Positions 26,433 through 35,547 of a stretch of 64,000 bases of DNA are shown piece after piece. A program made the position numbers and the translations under genes. Numbering within the stretch: position 1 is the stretch's first letter; each line of letters starts with the position of its first letter. Origin of the DNA: Variovorax fucosicus (lineage in GTDB: Bacteria; Pseudomonadota; Gammaproteobacteria; Burkholderiales; Burkholderiaceae_C); assembly GCF_030316825.1 (NCBI RefSeq), contig NZ_JASZYU010000002.1, forward strand, positions 124,001 through 188,000, in the 5' to 3' direction. The notes beneath the pieces were generated by a model. That model did no database searches. It had not been told where the DNA came from and saw only the letters and a program-made list of their open reading frames with translations.

Positions 26433-29400
26433 GTCCGTCGCGCCCGTTCATCGAGCGGCCCGTCGCGACGGCGCTGCTGATGGTCGCGATCGTGCTTGCC
26501 GGCCTGGTGGGCTTCAAGTTCCTGCCGCTGTCGGCCTTGCCGCAGGTCGACTATCCGACCATCCAGGTGCAGACGCTGTACCCCGGCGGCAGCCCCGAGG
26601 TGATGAGCCGCACCGTCACCGCACCGCTGGAGCGCCAGTTCGGCCAGATGGCCGGGCTCAACCGCATGAGCTCGACCAGCGCCGCGGGCGTCTCGATCAT
26701 CACGCTGCAGTTCGGCCTGACCGAAACGCTGGACGTGGCCGAGCAGGAGGTGCAGGCCGCCATCAACGCCAGCAACTCGCTGCTGCCGGCCGACCTGCCA
26801 GCACCGCCGGTGTATGCCAAGGTGAACCCGGCCGACGCACCGGTGCTCACGCTCGCGATCAGCTCCAAGACGATGCCGCTCACCGAGGTGCAGAACATCG
26901 TCAACACCCGGCTCGCGCAGAAGATCAGCCAGGTGACGGGCGTCGGTCTGGTCACCTTGTCGGGCGGGCAGCGGCCGGCGGTGCGCATCCAGGCCGACAC
27001 GCGCGCGCTGGCGTCCTACGGCATCGGCCTCGACGCGCTGCGCACTGCGATCTCGAACGCCAACGCCAACAGCGCCAAGGGCAGCTTCGACGGGCCGAAG
27101 CGCTCCTACACCATCAACGCCAACGACCAGCTGGTGACGGTCGACGACTACAAGAACCTGATCGTCGCCTACAAGAACAACGCACCGGTGCGCATGATCG
27201 ACGTGGCGCAGGTGGTCGACAGCGCCGAGAACACCAAGCTGGGCGCCTGGTCGGGCATGACCGGTGAACTGACTCCCGCGATCATCCTCAACGTGCAGCG
27301 CCAGCCCGGCGCCAACGTGATCGCCACGGTCGACGCCATCAAGAAGCAGCTGCCCGAGCTGCAGGCCGGCCTGCCCGCCGCGATGGACGTGGCGGTGCTG
27401 AGCGACCGCACCACCGGCATCCGCGCGTCGGTCAAGCATGTGGAAATCGAGCTGGTGCTGGCCGTGGTGATGGTGGTGCTGGTGATCTTCTTTTTCCTGC
27501 ACAGCTGGCGCGCCACCCTGATCGCGAGCCTGGCCGTACCGATCTCGCTGATCGGCGCCTTTGGCCTGATGTACATGCTGGGCTACAGCCTCAACAACCT
27601 GAGCCTGATGGCGTTGACCATCGCGACCGGCTTCGTGGTGGACGACGCGATCGTGATGATCGAGAACATCTCGCGCTACCTGGAGGAGGGCGAGACACCG
27701 TTCGCTGCCGCGCTCAAGGGCGCGGCGCAGATCGGCTTCACCATCATTTCGCTCACGGTGTCGCTGATCGCGGTGCTGATTCCGCTGCTGTTCATGGGCG
27801 ACGTGGTGGGGCGGCTGTTCCGCGAGTTCGCGGTGACGCTGGCCATCACGATCCTGATCTCGGCCGTGGTGTCGCTCACGCTGGTGCCGATGATGTCGGC
27901 GCGCATGCTCAAGAGCGAACCGCACAACGCCTCGCGCGGCCTGGCGGGCAAGGTGCAGGCCTTCTTCGACCGCGTGATCGCGCGCTACGACGTGTGGCTG
28001 AGCTGGGTGTTCCGCCGCCAGGGGCTCACCCTGGTGGTGGCGCTGCTGACGCTGGTGCTCACCGTGCTGCTCTACGTGTTCATTCCCAAGGGCCTGTTTC
28101 CGACGCAGGACACCGGCCAGCTGCAGGCCCGCATCGAGGCCGCGCAGGATGTGTCGTATGTGCGCATGGCCGAGCTGCAGCAGGCCGCGGCGCGCGCCAT
28201 CCTGGCCGACCCGGACGTGCAAAGCCTGAGCTCGTTCACCGGGGTCGATGCCGCCAACAACACGATGCTGAACACCGGCCGCATGCTGATCAACCTGAAG
28301 GCCGATCGCGGCGACCAGGAAGACACCATGAACCGGCTGCGCGAGCGCGTGCGCGAGGTGGCCGGCGTCACGCTGTACCTGCAGCCGACGCAGGACTTGA
28401 CGATCGACGCCGAAACCGGGCCGACCGAATACCGCCTGTCGATCGAGGGGGTCGATTCGGCCACCGTCACCGAGTGGGTCAAGAAGCTGATGGCCCGGCT
28501 CGAGAGCGAAAAAAACGTGCGCAACGTGACCAGCGATGCCGGCGCGCAGGGGCTCTCGGCCTACGTCGACATCGACCGCAACACGGCGTCACGCCTTTCG
28601 GTGACGGCCAGCGCGGTCGATGACGTGCTCTACAGCGCGTTCGGCCAGCGCATCGTGTCGACCATCTTCACCGAGACCAACCAGTACCGCGTGATCCTGG
28701 AGGCCAAGTCTGATTCGATCGAGACGCCGCAGCAGCTCGGCACGCTGAACCTCAAGACCGGCTCGGGCTCGCCGACGCCGCTGTCGGCGGTCGCGACGAT
28801 CCGCGAGCAGCTCGCTCCGTTGCAGATCACGCACGTGGCGCAGTACCCGGCCGCAACGGTGGGCTTCGACACGGCGCATGGCGTGTCGCTCGGCAAGGCG
28901 GTCGACTCGATCCGCCAGGCCGCAAAGGACATCGGCATGCCGGCGAGCGTGACGATGACGTTTCTGGGTGCTTCGGGTGCCTACGAAAAATCGCTGTCGA
29001 ACCAGCTCTGGCTGATTCTGGCGGCGGTGGTGTGCGTCTACATCGTGCTGGGCGTGCTGTACGAGAGCTACATCCATCCGCTGACGATCCTGTCGACGCT
29101 GCCGTCGGCCGGTGTGGGTGCGCTGCTGGCGCTGATGGTGACGGGCAACGACCTCGGCGTGATCGGGATCATCGGCATCATCCTGCTGATCGGCATCGTG
29201 AAGAAGAACGCGATCATGATGATCGACTTCGCGATCGACGCCGAGCGGCAGCAGGGCAAGTCGGCGCAGGAGGCCATTCATCAGGCGGCGCTGCTGCGGT
29301 TCCGGCCGATCCTGATGACGACGCTGGCGGCGCTGTTCGCGGCGGTGCCGTTGATGCTCGGTTTCGGCGAAGGTGCCGAGTTGCGCCGGCCGCTCGGGCT

Positions 29401-29527
29401 GGCGATCTTCGGCGGGCTGATCGTGAGCCAGGTGCTGACGTTGTTCACCACGCCGGTGATCTATCTGGCGTTTGACCGATTGGGGCGAAGGTTCGGGCGT
29501 CGCTCTTCCGAGGTGGTGGCTTCTTGA
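26429..29527 (+). CDS. RND multidrug efflux permease (MdtB/AcrB family)
   Basis: 1032 residues, full length. It starts with the RND signature [24 protein letters not shown], has the porter-domain pattern [29 protein letters not shown], the two TM4 acidic residues in [14 protein letters not shown], and a second half repeating the layout ([35 protein letters not shown]). It pumps drugs or toxic organics out of the periplasm using proton flow. The [13 protein letters not shown] and ALPQVDYP forms fit the MdtB/MuxB branch, whose members often work with a second permease (MdtC), absent here. Confidence 0.95.
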   Translation: MSPSRPFIERPVATALLMVAIVLAGLVGFKFLPLSALPQVDYPTIQVQTLYPGGSPEVMSRTVTAPLERQFGQMAGLNRMSSTSAAGVSIITLQFGLTETLDVAEQEVQAAINASNSLLPADLPAPPVYAKVNPADAPVLTLAISSKTMPLTEVQNIVNTRLAQKISQVTGVGLVTLSGGQRPAVRIQADTRALASYGIGLDALRTAISNANANSAKGSFDGPKRSYTINANDQLVTVDDYKNLIVAYKNNAPVRMIDVAQVVDSAENTKLGAWSGMTGELTPAIILNVQRQPGANVIATVDAIKKQLPELQAGLPAAMDVAVLSDRTTGIRASVKHVEIELVLAVVMVVLVIFFFLHSWRATLIASLAVPISLIGAFGLMYMLGYSLNNLSLMALTIATGFVVDDAIVMIENISRYLEEGETPFAAALKGAAQIGFTIISLTVSLIAVLIPLLFMGDVVGRLFREFAVTLAITILISAVVSLTLVPMMSARMLKSEPHNASRGLAGKVQAFFDRVIARYDVWLSWVFRRQGLTLVVALLTLVLTVLLYVFIPKGLFPTQDTGQLQARIEAAQDVSYVRMAELQQAAARAILADPDVQSLSSFTGVDAANNTMLNTGRMLINLKADRGDQEDTMNRLRERVREVAGVTLYLQPTQDLTIDAETGPTEYRLSIEGVDSATVTEWVKKLMARLESEKNVRNVTSDAGAQGLSAYVDIDRNTASRLSVTASAVDDVLYSAFGQRIVSTIFTETNQYRVILEAKSDSIETPQQLGTLNLKTGSGSPTPLSAVATIREQLAPLQITHVAQYPAATVGFDTAHGVSLGKAVDSIRQAAKDIGMPASVTMTFLGASGAYEKSLSNQLWLILAAVVCVYIVLGVLYESYIHPLTILSTLPSAGVGALLALMVTGNDLGVIGIIGIILLIGIVKKNAIMMIDFAIDAERQQGKSAQEAIHQAALLRFRPILMTTLAALFAAVPLMLGFGEGAELRRPLGLAIFGGLIVSQVLTLFTTPVIYLAFDRLGRRFGRRSSEVVAS

Positions 29528-29556
29528 GGCTGCTGTCCGCGCTCCCTTTGGGGTTC

Positions 29557-29743
29557 GCCCGGTGTGCGGTGCGGGCCGGCCGACCCTGCTGTGCCGGCCG
29601 CTTCGCGGCTGCCCTGCGGTGCTCGCGCTTTGCGGGGTCTCGCAGAACTCGCTTCGCTCAAACAGCTGCGAGCCCTGATCCGCAAAGCGCTGCGCTCCTC
29701 GGCGGCGCAGAAGGGATCGGCCAGCCCGTACCGCACACCGGGC
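29557..29743. repeat. Large imperfect hairpin element between convergent genes
   Basis: The 280-base gap between the RND pump and kefC holds no gene but one big inverted repeat. Outer arms 29557-29583 and 29717-29743 match with 3 differences. Nested inside are GCGCTTTGCGG (29625-29635) with CCGCAAAGCGC (29680-29690) and CTCGCAG (29639-29645) with CTGCGAG (29666-29672), around a 20-base loop. A side hairpin CCGC-TTC-GCGG sits in the left arm. It could be a dispersed palindromic repeat and also act as a bidirectional terminator. Confidence 0.75.
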
Positions 29744-29807
29744 TTGGTGGTGGTTCCAGGTCTGCGCATTCCGCCCGCCGACGCACCCCGAAACCCGGTG
29801 CATCAAC

Positions 29808-31655
29808 TCAAGGCGCCTGCTCTTCCGCCGCTTCCTCTTCCCACCCCCGCCCAGAGCGTTCCTTGCGCAGGGCACGCTCACGCGCCATCTGCTGCTCGAA
29901 CTGCTGGCGCCCCTCCTTGGCCACCGCGATCACCTTGGCGCGGTCCTTGTAGTGGGGATAGGTCTCGCTCATGATCTGTTCGTTGCCGCGGCGGAAGCGC
30001 ATCGCGGCTTCGCGCGCCTCGTGCGCGGGCCAGCCCAGCACCTCGAGCACCGAGCGGCCGCTGCGCAGCGACGATTCGAACAACTCGCGTTCGATGTAGG
30101 CCACATTGCGATCGCGCAACTTGTAGAGGTGGGTGATGTTGCGGGCCCGCGCAATGATCTGTGCCTGCGGAAAGTGCTCGCGCACCAGGTCGACGATCTC
30201 GAGCGACTGCTCGATGTCGTCGACCGCCACCACGATCGCCTTTGCCGTGGCGCCGCCAGCCACGCGCAGCAGATCGAGCCGGGTCGCATCGCCGTAGAAC
30301 ACGCGAAAGCCGAACTGGCGCAGGCCTTCCACCGTGTCGGCATCGTGGTCGAGCACCGTCACGGCCTTGCCTTGCGCCATCAGCAGACGGCCGACGATCT
30401 GGCCATAGCGGCCGAAGCCACAGATCAGCACCTTGGCGTCCTGCTGTTCCGAGATTTCGTCCAGCGCCGGGCCGTTCGAGCGGTCATAGCGCGGCAGGAG
30501 CAACTTGTCGATCGCCACCAGCAGCAGCGGTGACACCAGCATCGACAAGGCCACCGCGCCGATCAGCAGCGACGTGACCTCGGGCGGCAGCACATTCGGC
30601 CCGGCCGCCTGAAAAACGACGAAAGCGAACTCGCCGCCTTGCGCCAGCAGCAGCGTGAACACCGGCCGCTGCTGGTAAGAGATGCCCATCGCCCTGGCCA
30701 GCGCGTAGATCACGCCGAGCTTGATCACCATGAAGCCGGCCACCAGCAGCAGCATCAGCCCCGGCTGCTTGATCAGCACGCCGAAGTCGATGCTCATGCC
30801 CACGGCGATGAAGAACAGGCCGAGCAGCAGGCCCTTGAAAGGCTCGATGTCGGTTTCGAGTTCGCGCCGGTATTCGCTTTCCGCCAGCAGCACGCCGGCG
30901 AGGAACGCACCCAGCGCCATCGACAGGCCGATGAACTGCATCAGCGCCGCGATTGCCACCACCAGAAGCAACGAGGCGGCGGTGAAGATCTCGGGCGTAT
31001 TGCTGCGCGCGATCCAGCGCAGCAGCGGGCGCAACGCGAGCCGGCCGCCCAGGACGATGCCACCGATCACACCGATGATCTTCAGCCCCTCGAGCAACCG
31101 GTCGACGCCGCTCATCGACGCCTCGGCAGCGGTGCCGACCGCCAGCAGCGGCAGCAGCGCGAGGATCGGGATAGCGGCCACGTCCTGGAACAGCAGGATC
31201 GAGAAGCCGGCCTGGCCGCTCGCGGTCTTCAGCAGGTTGCGTTCGCCGAACACCTGCAGCGCGATGGCGGTGGACGACAGCGCCAGGCCGAGCGCTGCCA
31301 CCAGCGCCACGCGCCAGCTGGCGCCCGCGGCCCAGCCAACGGCGAACAGCACGGCCGCGCAACCGAGCACCTGCGCCGTTCCCCAGCCGAAGATCGGGCG
31401 GCGCAGGTTCCACAGGCGCTTGGGCTCGAGTTCGAGGCCGACCAGGAACAGCATCAGCACCACGCCGAACTCGGCAAAGTGCAGGATGTCCTCGACGTTG
31501 CTCACCAGGCCCAGGCCCCACGGCCCGATCGCGATGCCGGCCACCAGATAGCCGATGATCGAGCCGAGCCCGAGTGCCTTCGAAAGCGGCACCACGAACA
31601 CTGCGGCGCCGAGGTAGATGAGGGAGTTGACCAGCCAGGCGGGTGCGTGCTCCAT
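29808..31655 (-). CDS. kefC: Monovalent cation:proton antiporter, KefB/KefC type
   Basis: 615 residues from ATG 31655. About twelve membrane helices form a CPA2 antiporter (GYLVAGIAIGPWGLGLV, FAEFGVVLMLFLVGLELEP, LLFQDVAAIPILALLPLL, ALGAFLAGVLLAESEYR). A RCK/TrkA-N domain follows from about residue 405 (KVLICGFGRYGQIVGRLLMAQGKAVTVLDHDADTVEGLR). Kef systems release potassium in exchange for protons when glutathione adducts form, acidifying the cytoplasm to protect against electrophiles. The charged C-terminal tail is typical. kefF lies immediately upstream with 2 bases between stop and start. Confidence 0.95.
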   Translation of the reverse strand: MEHAPAWLVNSLIYLGAAVFVVPLSKALGLGSIIGYLVAGIAIGPWGLGLVSNVEDILHFAEFGVVLMLFLVGLELEPKRLWNLRRPIFGWGTAQVLGCAAVLFAVGWAAGASWRVALVAALGLALSSTAIALQVFGERNLLKTASGQAGFSILLFQDVAAIPILALLPLLAVGTAAEASMSGVDRLLEGLKIIGVIGGIVLGGRLALRPLLRWIARSNTPEIFTAASLLLVVAIAALMQFIGLSMALGAFLAGVLLAESEYRRELETDIEPFKGLLLGLFFIAVGMSIDFGVLIKQPGLMLLLVAGFMVIKLGVIYALARAMGISYQQRPVFTLLLAQGGEFAFVVFQAAGPNVLPPEVTSLLIGAVALSMLVSPLLLVAIDKLLLPRYDRSNGPALDEISEQQDAKVLICGFGRYGQIVGRLLMAQGKAVTVLDHDADTVEGLRQFGFRVFYGDATRLDLLRVAGGATAKAIVVAVDDIEQSLEIVDLVREHFPQAQIIARARNITHLYKLRDRNVAYIERELFESSLRSGRSVLEVLGWPAHEAREAAMRFRRGNEQIMSETYPHYKDRAKVIAVAKEGRQQFEQQMARERALRKERSGRGWEEEAAEEQAP

Positions 31656-31657
31656 GG

Positions 31658-32395
31658 TCAGGCGGCTCCGGCGTTGCTGTTGCTGCTGCTGCTGGTAGAA
31701 GAGGCACGTGCGAGTGCGTCCTTCACCGCGCTCTGCAGGGCGGCGGCGCCGACCTTGGCGAAGTCGTCGACCTCGGCCGGCCGGTCGGCCTCGGGCACCA
31801 CGCAGGTCGGGCAGGCGTCGATCTCGTCCATCTCGGGCCAGTTCGGATAGCTCGCGAGGCGCTCCTTGAACACTTCGGTGTGCGCGACCACGTCTTCGTG
31901 CGCCGCACTGCGTGCGCCGTGGAACAGCAGCGGCGGCAGGAAGCGCATGCCGCAGAGCGCTGCGGTCTGCTCGTAGGGCGGCAGGAAGGCGTCGAAGAAA
32001 TAGCGGTTGTAGCTTTGCGGGTGGTAGCTCGATTCGGCGCCACCTGTGGTCGCTACCAGCCAGCAGTCCTTGCCCCGCAGCGCGCTGCCGCCCGGGCCGT
32101 AGGCCCAGCCCCAGGCCAGCACTTCGTCGAGCCAGAGCTTCTGCAGCGGGGGCATGGAGTACCACTGGATCGGATGCAGCAGCACCAGCAGGTCGGCCTG
32201 GGCGACGCGGGCCTGTTCGGCTTCGATGTCGATCGCGTAGTCGGGGTAGCTGCTGTAGAGGTCGTTCACGTCCACGTCCGGCAGCGCCTGCGCCGCCTGC
32301 ATGAGCTGGCGGTTGACGCGCGAATCGCGCCAGTGCGGGTGCGCGGCGATCACATAGATGCGTGGCGGATTACCTATTAGTGTTGGTGTCGGCAT
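31658..32395 (-). CDS. kefF: KefF-type NAD(P)H oxidoreductase, ancillary to KefC
   Basis: 245 residues from ATG 32395. Flavodoxin-like quinone reductase fold: IYVIAAHPHWRDSRVNRQLM, LLVLLHPIQWYSMPPLQKLWLDEVLAWGWAYGPGG, LVATTGG. KefF binds the KefC RCK domain and is needed for full activity, while also reducing quinones. The C-terminal ~15 residues are a serine/asparagine tract from an AGC/AAC trinucleotide repeat at 31674-31696, which could vary by slippage. It is translated just ahead of kefC. Confidence 0.92.
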   Translation of the reverse strand: MPTPTLIGNPPRIYVIAAHPHWRDSRVNRQLMQAAQALPDVDVNDLYSSYPDYAIDIEAEQARVAQADLLVLLHPIQWYSMPPLQKLWLDEVLAWGWAYGPGGSALRGKDCWLVATTGGAESSYHPQSYNRYFFDAFLPPYEQTAALCGMRFLPPLLFHGARSAAHEDVVAHTEVFKERLASYPNWPEMDEIDACPTCVVPEADRPAEVDDFAKVGAAALQSAVKDALARASSTSSSSNSNAGAA

Positions 32396-32467
32396 GCCGC
32401 GAACATAGCGCAATCGCGGGCCCGACACGGCTACGATGACGCGTCTTGCGTACCGAAGGAGCATCCC

Positions 32468-33088
32468 ATGCCGGTGGTTCTGGTCGCCAACCCCAAGGGT
32501 GGCGTCGGCAAATCCACGCTTGCGACCAACATCGCGGGCTATTTCGCCAGCCGCGGCCACGCGGTGATGCTGGGCGACGTCGACCGCCAGCAGTCCTGCG
32601 GGCTCTGGCTCGGGCTGCGGCCACCGAAGGCGGCGCCGATCGCGACCTGGGAGGCCAGCGGCGATGGCAATGTGGTGCGCCCGCCGCGCGGCACCACGCA
32701 CGCCGTGCTCGACACGCCCGCCGGCCTGCACGGCTGGCGCTTCAAGGAGGTGCTGGCCCTGGCCGACCAGGTGCTGGTGCCTTTGCAGCCCAGCATCTTC
32801 GACATCTACGCGACGCGCGATTTCCTGGATCGGCTGATGGCGCAACGCCAGGCCGGCAAGGCGCGCATCGGGCTGGTCGGCATGCGGGTCGGCGCCCATA
32901 CGCTGTCGGGTGACCGGCTGCGCGAGTTCGTGTCGCAGCTCGGCGTACCGATGGTGGCGGAGCTGCGCGACACCCAGAACTACGTGCAGCTCGCGGCGCG
33001 CGGGCTCACGCTGTTCGACATTGCGCCGGGCCGCGTGCAGCGCGATCTGGAGCAGTGGCAGCCGATCCTGCGCTGGCTGGATCAGTGA
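32468..33088 (+). CDS. Orphan ParA family ATPase
   Basis: 206 residues, ATG preceded by AAGGAG. Deviant Walker A NPKGGVGKSTLATNIAGYFA near the N-terminus, Walker A' GDVDRQQSCGLWL, Walker B VLDTPAG and VLVPLQPSIFDI. At this length it lacks an N-terminal DNA-binding extension, like MipZ/ParA-like position-sensing ATPases. No ParB or parS is apparent in the window, so it is not the chromosomal partition gene; a role in locating some large complex is possible. Confidence 0.9.
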   Translation: MPVVLVANPKGGVGKSTLATNIAGYFASRGHAVMLGDVDRQQSCGLWLGLRPPKAAPIATWEASGDGNVVRPPRGTTHAVLDTPAGLHGWRFKEVLALADQVLVPLQPSIFDIYATRDFLDRLMAQRQAGKARIGLVGMRVGAHTLSGDRLREFVSQLGVPMVAELRDTQNYVQLAARGLTLFDIAPGRVQRDLEQWQPILRWLDQ

Positions 33089-33155
33089 ATCCCCGGGGTG
33101 CCGTTGTCGCCGCTGCTACAGGCGGTAAGCCCGGCAGGCGACTAGAGTCCGCCCC

Positions 33156-33611
33156 ATGAAAACCTTTCAGACCCTTCAGGACATGGCCGCCTGCGTCGGC
33201 CAGGAGGTCGCGCAAAGCGACTGGATCACCGTGACCCAGGAGCAGGTGAACCAGTTCGCCGAAGCGACTGGCGACCACCAGTGGATCCACGTCGACGTGG
33301 AGCGCGCCAAGGCCGGCCCGTTCGGTGCGCCGATCGCGCACGGCTTCCTGACGCTGTCGCTGCTGCCCAGGATCTTCGAGACGGCGGTCGAGGTGGTGGA
33401 GTCGAGCATGGGCGTCAACTACGGCCTGAACCGGGTGCGTTTCATGTCGCCGGTGCCGGTCGGCAGCCGGCTGCGGGGCCGCATGAAGCTGCTGACCAGC
33501 GAGCCGATCGACAACAACGGCGTGCAGATGGTGTGGGAAACCACCATCGAGCTCGAAGGCGTCTCCAAGCCGGCCTGCGTGGCCGAGTCGGTGGTGCGGC
33601 GCTACCCCTGA
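33156..33611 (+). CDS. MaoC family dehydratase (NodN-like enoyl-CoA hydratase fold)
   Basis: 151 residues. Single hot-dog domain with the hydratase signature FAEATGDHQWIHVDVERAKAGPFGAPIAHGFLTLSLLP, where Asp and His form the catalytic pair. (R)-specific enoyl-CoA hydratases of this kind feed fatty acid or polyhydroxyalkanoate metabolism. No PHA or beta-oxidation gene is adjacent. A terminator lies 25 bases after the stop. Confidence 0.92.
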   Translation: MKTFQTLQDMAACVGQEVAQSDWITVTQEQVNQFAEATGDHQWIHVDVERAKAGPFGAPIAHGFLTLSLLPRIFETAVEVVESSMGVNYGLNRVRFMSPVPVGSRLRGRMKLLTSEPIDNNGVQMVWETTIELEGVSKPACVAESVVRRYP

Positions 33612-33636
33612 GCCCGGGTTCGCCCCGAAAGACAAG

Positions 33637-33664
33637 AAAAAGCCGCCCCCGGGGCGGCTTTTTT
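33637..33664. terminator. Bidirectional rho-independent terminator
   Basis: AAAAAGCCGCCCC pairs with GGGGCGGCTTTTT around a two-base loop, giving a T-run on both strands. It separates the MaoC gene from the convergent small exported protein. Confidence 0.92.
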
Positions 33665-33687
33665 CATGGCGGTGGCGCGGCGGTCGA

Positions 33688-33978
33688 TTACATGCGGCGG
33701 TCGGTCACTTCGCCGTAGGTGGCGGCGCCGGCCCGCGTGATCGACCGCGCGCTGGCACGCACCGCCGCCCGGTCCGTCGTCGTGTCCCGGCTGGCCATGA
33801 CGCCGGTGCCGCCGTTGCTGATCTTCATTGGCGTGCGCGCTTCGGCCTGCACGGTGCTGCGATCCTGCGTCGACTGGAACGGCTGCGGCGGCAGCGGGTT
33901 CTGCTCGCCCTGGAAGGCCTGCGCGCCGAAAGCGGCAAAACCGGAGAGGGCGGCGATGGCGATGAGCTTGGTGTTCAT
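33688..33978 (-). CDS. Small exported protein (DUF4148-like), unknown function
   Basis: 96 residues from ATG 33978, with AGGAG upstream. The signal peptide MNTKLIAIAALSGFAAFGAQAF precedes a polar mature region with repeated short turns (NPLPPQPFQSTQDRSTVQAEAR, RDTTTDRAAVRASARSITRAGAATYGEVTDRRM). The VRA.AR..TRAG pattern resembles the DUF4148 proteins found in multiple copies in Burkholderiales. It is divergent from the LysR gene at 34141. Confidence 0.82.
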   Translation of the reverse strand: MNTKLIAIAALSGFAAFGAQAFQGEQNPLPPQPFQSTQDRSTVQAEARTPMKISNGGTGVMASRDTTTDRAAVRASARSITRAGAATYGEVTDRRM

Positions 33979-34096
33979 GGTGAGACTCCTGGAAAAACGT
34001 GGAAAGGCCGGGCTGCGGTTCGATGCCGGAAAAGGGAATCGCTGCATCGATGGCTGAAATGTAGACTTGTAAGTATGAAAAATAAACTGCATAGTC

Positions 34097-34106
34097 TTCA
34101 ATTGAA
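34097..34106. promoter_or_regulatory. AT-rich palindrome in the LysR upstream region
   Basis: TTCAATTGAA is a perfect 10-base palindrome within an unusually AT-rich stretch (about 34060-34140) between the divergent DUF4148-like and LysR genes, placed 35 bases before the LysR start. A plausible operator or promoter region. Confidence 0.35.
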
Positions 34107-34140
34107 CATTTCAGTAATAGCAATGATCAAGGGGCATTGA

Positions 34141-35070
34141 ATGGACAGATTGCTCTCGATGCGTGTTTTCCAGCGTGTGATCGACGACGGCGGCTTCGCC
34201 GCGGCGGCGCGGGCGCTGGAGCTGTCCCCGGCCGCCGTGACCCGGTTGATCGGCGATCTCGAGACCCATCTCGGTGCCCGTCTGATCCAGCGCACCACCC
34301 GCAAGATCAGCCTGACCGAGGCCGGCGAGCGCTACCTCGAACGGCTGCGCGCCATCCTGCGCGAGATCGACGATGCCGAATCGGCGGCGGTCGCCAGCAC
34401 GCGGGAGTTGCAGGGCACGCTGCATATCCTGTCGACACCGGTGCTTGCCACCCACCTGCTGGCGCCGCGCATCGCGCGCTGGCGGGCACTGCATCCGGGC
34501 GTGGCGCTCGACATCGTGGTCGACCCGTTCCCGCAACACCGGGTCGAGGCCTTCGACGTGAGCTTTCTGCTGCTGGAAGACGGCATCGACCTCAACGTGG
34601 TGGCGCGGCCGCTGGCCCGCACCGACATGATCGTCTGCGCCGCGCCTTCCTATCTGCAGCGCACCGGCACGCCGACCCGGCCCGAGGAGCTGGCGCACCA
34701 CCAGTACCTGAAATTTCCCTGGCAGCAGACCACCGGCCACAGTGCCCGGCGCTTCCGGCTGCAGCGGCGCGACGGGCAGGGCGGGCCGGTCGAGGTCGAC
34801 ATGCCGGTGGCGGTGCAATCGGCCAGCTTCGACGTGCTCTACCGCGCCGCGCTCGAGGGTGCGGGCGTTGCCGCGCTGTCGACCGCGCTGGTGGCGCCGC
34901 ACATCGAAAGCGGCGCGCTGGTGCAGTTGCTGCCCGACTGGATCTTCGGGCGCTTCACCATCTACGCGGCGTTGCCGAGCCGCAAGCTGCTGCCGGCGCG
35001 CACGCGCGCCTTTCTGGATTTCATGGGCGAGCCGGCGCCGCAGCGCCGGGCGCGGGGCGCCGTCACCTGA
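34141..35070 (+). CDS. LysR family transcriptional regulator
   Basis: 309 residues. N-terminal winged helix (MRVFQRVIDDGGFAAAARALELSPAAVTRLIGDLETHLGARLIQRTTRKISLTEAGERYLERLRAIL) of the CrgA/DmlR subgroup, followed by the periplasmic-binding-like effector domain (LHILSTPVLATHLLAPRIARWRALHPGVALDIV). The target could be the divergent small exported protein gene or its own promoter; the ligand is unknown. The 3' end overlaps the convergent trmL by 8 bases. Confidence 0.95.
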   Translation: MDRLLSMRVFQRVIDDGGFAAAARALELSPAAVTRLIGDLETHLGARLIQRTTRKISLTEAGERYLERLRAILREIDDAESAAVASTRELQGTLHILSTPVLATHLLAPRIARWRALHPGVALDIVVDPFPQHRVEAFDVSFLLLEDGIDLNVVARPLARTDMIVCAAPSYLQRTGTPTRPEELAHHQYLKFPWQQTTGHSARRFRLQRRDGQGGPVEVDMPVAVQSASFDVLYRAALEGAGVAALSTALVAPHIESGALVQLLPDWIFGRFTIYAALPSRKLLPARTRAFLDFMGEPAPQRRARGAVT

Positions 35071-35524
35071 AGCCGTTCTGCCGCCAGGCCTCGAACACCG
35101 TCACCGCGACGGCGTTCGACAGGTTCAGGCTGCGCTGCCCCTCGCGCATCGGCAGGCGAAGCCGCTGCGCCGGCGCAAAACTTTCGCGCAGTTCCGGAGC
35201 CAGGCCGCGCGTCTCGGCGCCGAACACCAGCCAGTCGCCCGGGGCGAACGCAGCTTCGTGCACGAACCGCGTGCCGCGGGTGGTCAGCGCGAAAAGCCGG
35301 TCGGCCGGCGGATGCTCGGCGTCGAGCAGCGCCTGCCAGCTCGCATGGCGGCGCACTTCGGCGTACTCGTGGTAGTCGAGCCCGGCGCGGCGCAGCAGCC
35401 GGTCGTCCATCGAAAACCCCAGCGGCTCCACCAGGTGCAGCATGCAGCCGGTGTTGGCGGCGAGCCGGATCACGTTGCCAGTGTTGGGGGGGATCTCGGG
35501 CTCGACCAGGACGATATGGAACAT
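35063..35524 (-). CDS. trmL: tRNA (cytidine/uridine-2'-O-)-methyltransferase TrmL
   Basis: 153 residues from ATG 35524. SPOUT fold with the three SpoU motifs: VEPEIPPNTGNVIRLAANTG, LVFGAETRGLAPEL and LNLSNAVAVTVFEAWRQNGF. The short form without an RNA-binding extension is TrmL, which methylates the wobble ribose of tRNA-Leu isoacceptors using SAM. It follows the ComF gene on the same strand with a 23-base gap. Confidence 0.96.
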   Translation of the reverse strand: MFHIVLVEPEIPPNTGNVIRLAANTGCMLHLVEPLGFSMDDRLLRRAGLDYHEYAEVRRHASWQALLDAEHPPADRLFALTTRGTRFVHEAAFAPGDWLVFGAETRGLAPELRESFAPAQRLRLPMREGQRSLNLSNAVAVTVFEAWRQNGFR

Positions 35525-35547
35525 TGCGGGGCTGACTGAAGGGCGCC

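Noticed and set aside
26287..28222. Large open frames in other registers over the RND genes
   Set aside because: Codon-shadow frames; the adaptor and permease occupy the region with complete motifs and a 4-base overlap.
31674..31700. Possible CRISPR-like short repeats
   Set aside because: It is a simple trinucleotide run in kefF; no spaced direct repeats occur anywhere in the window.
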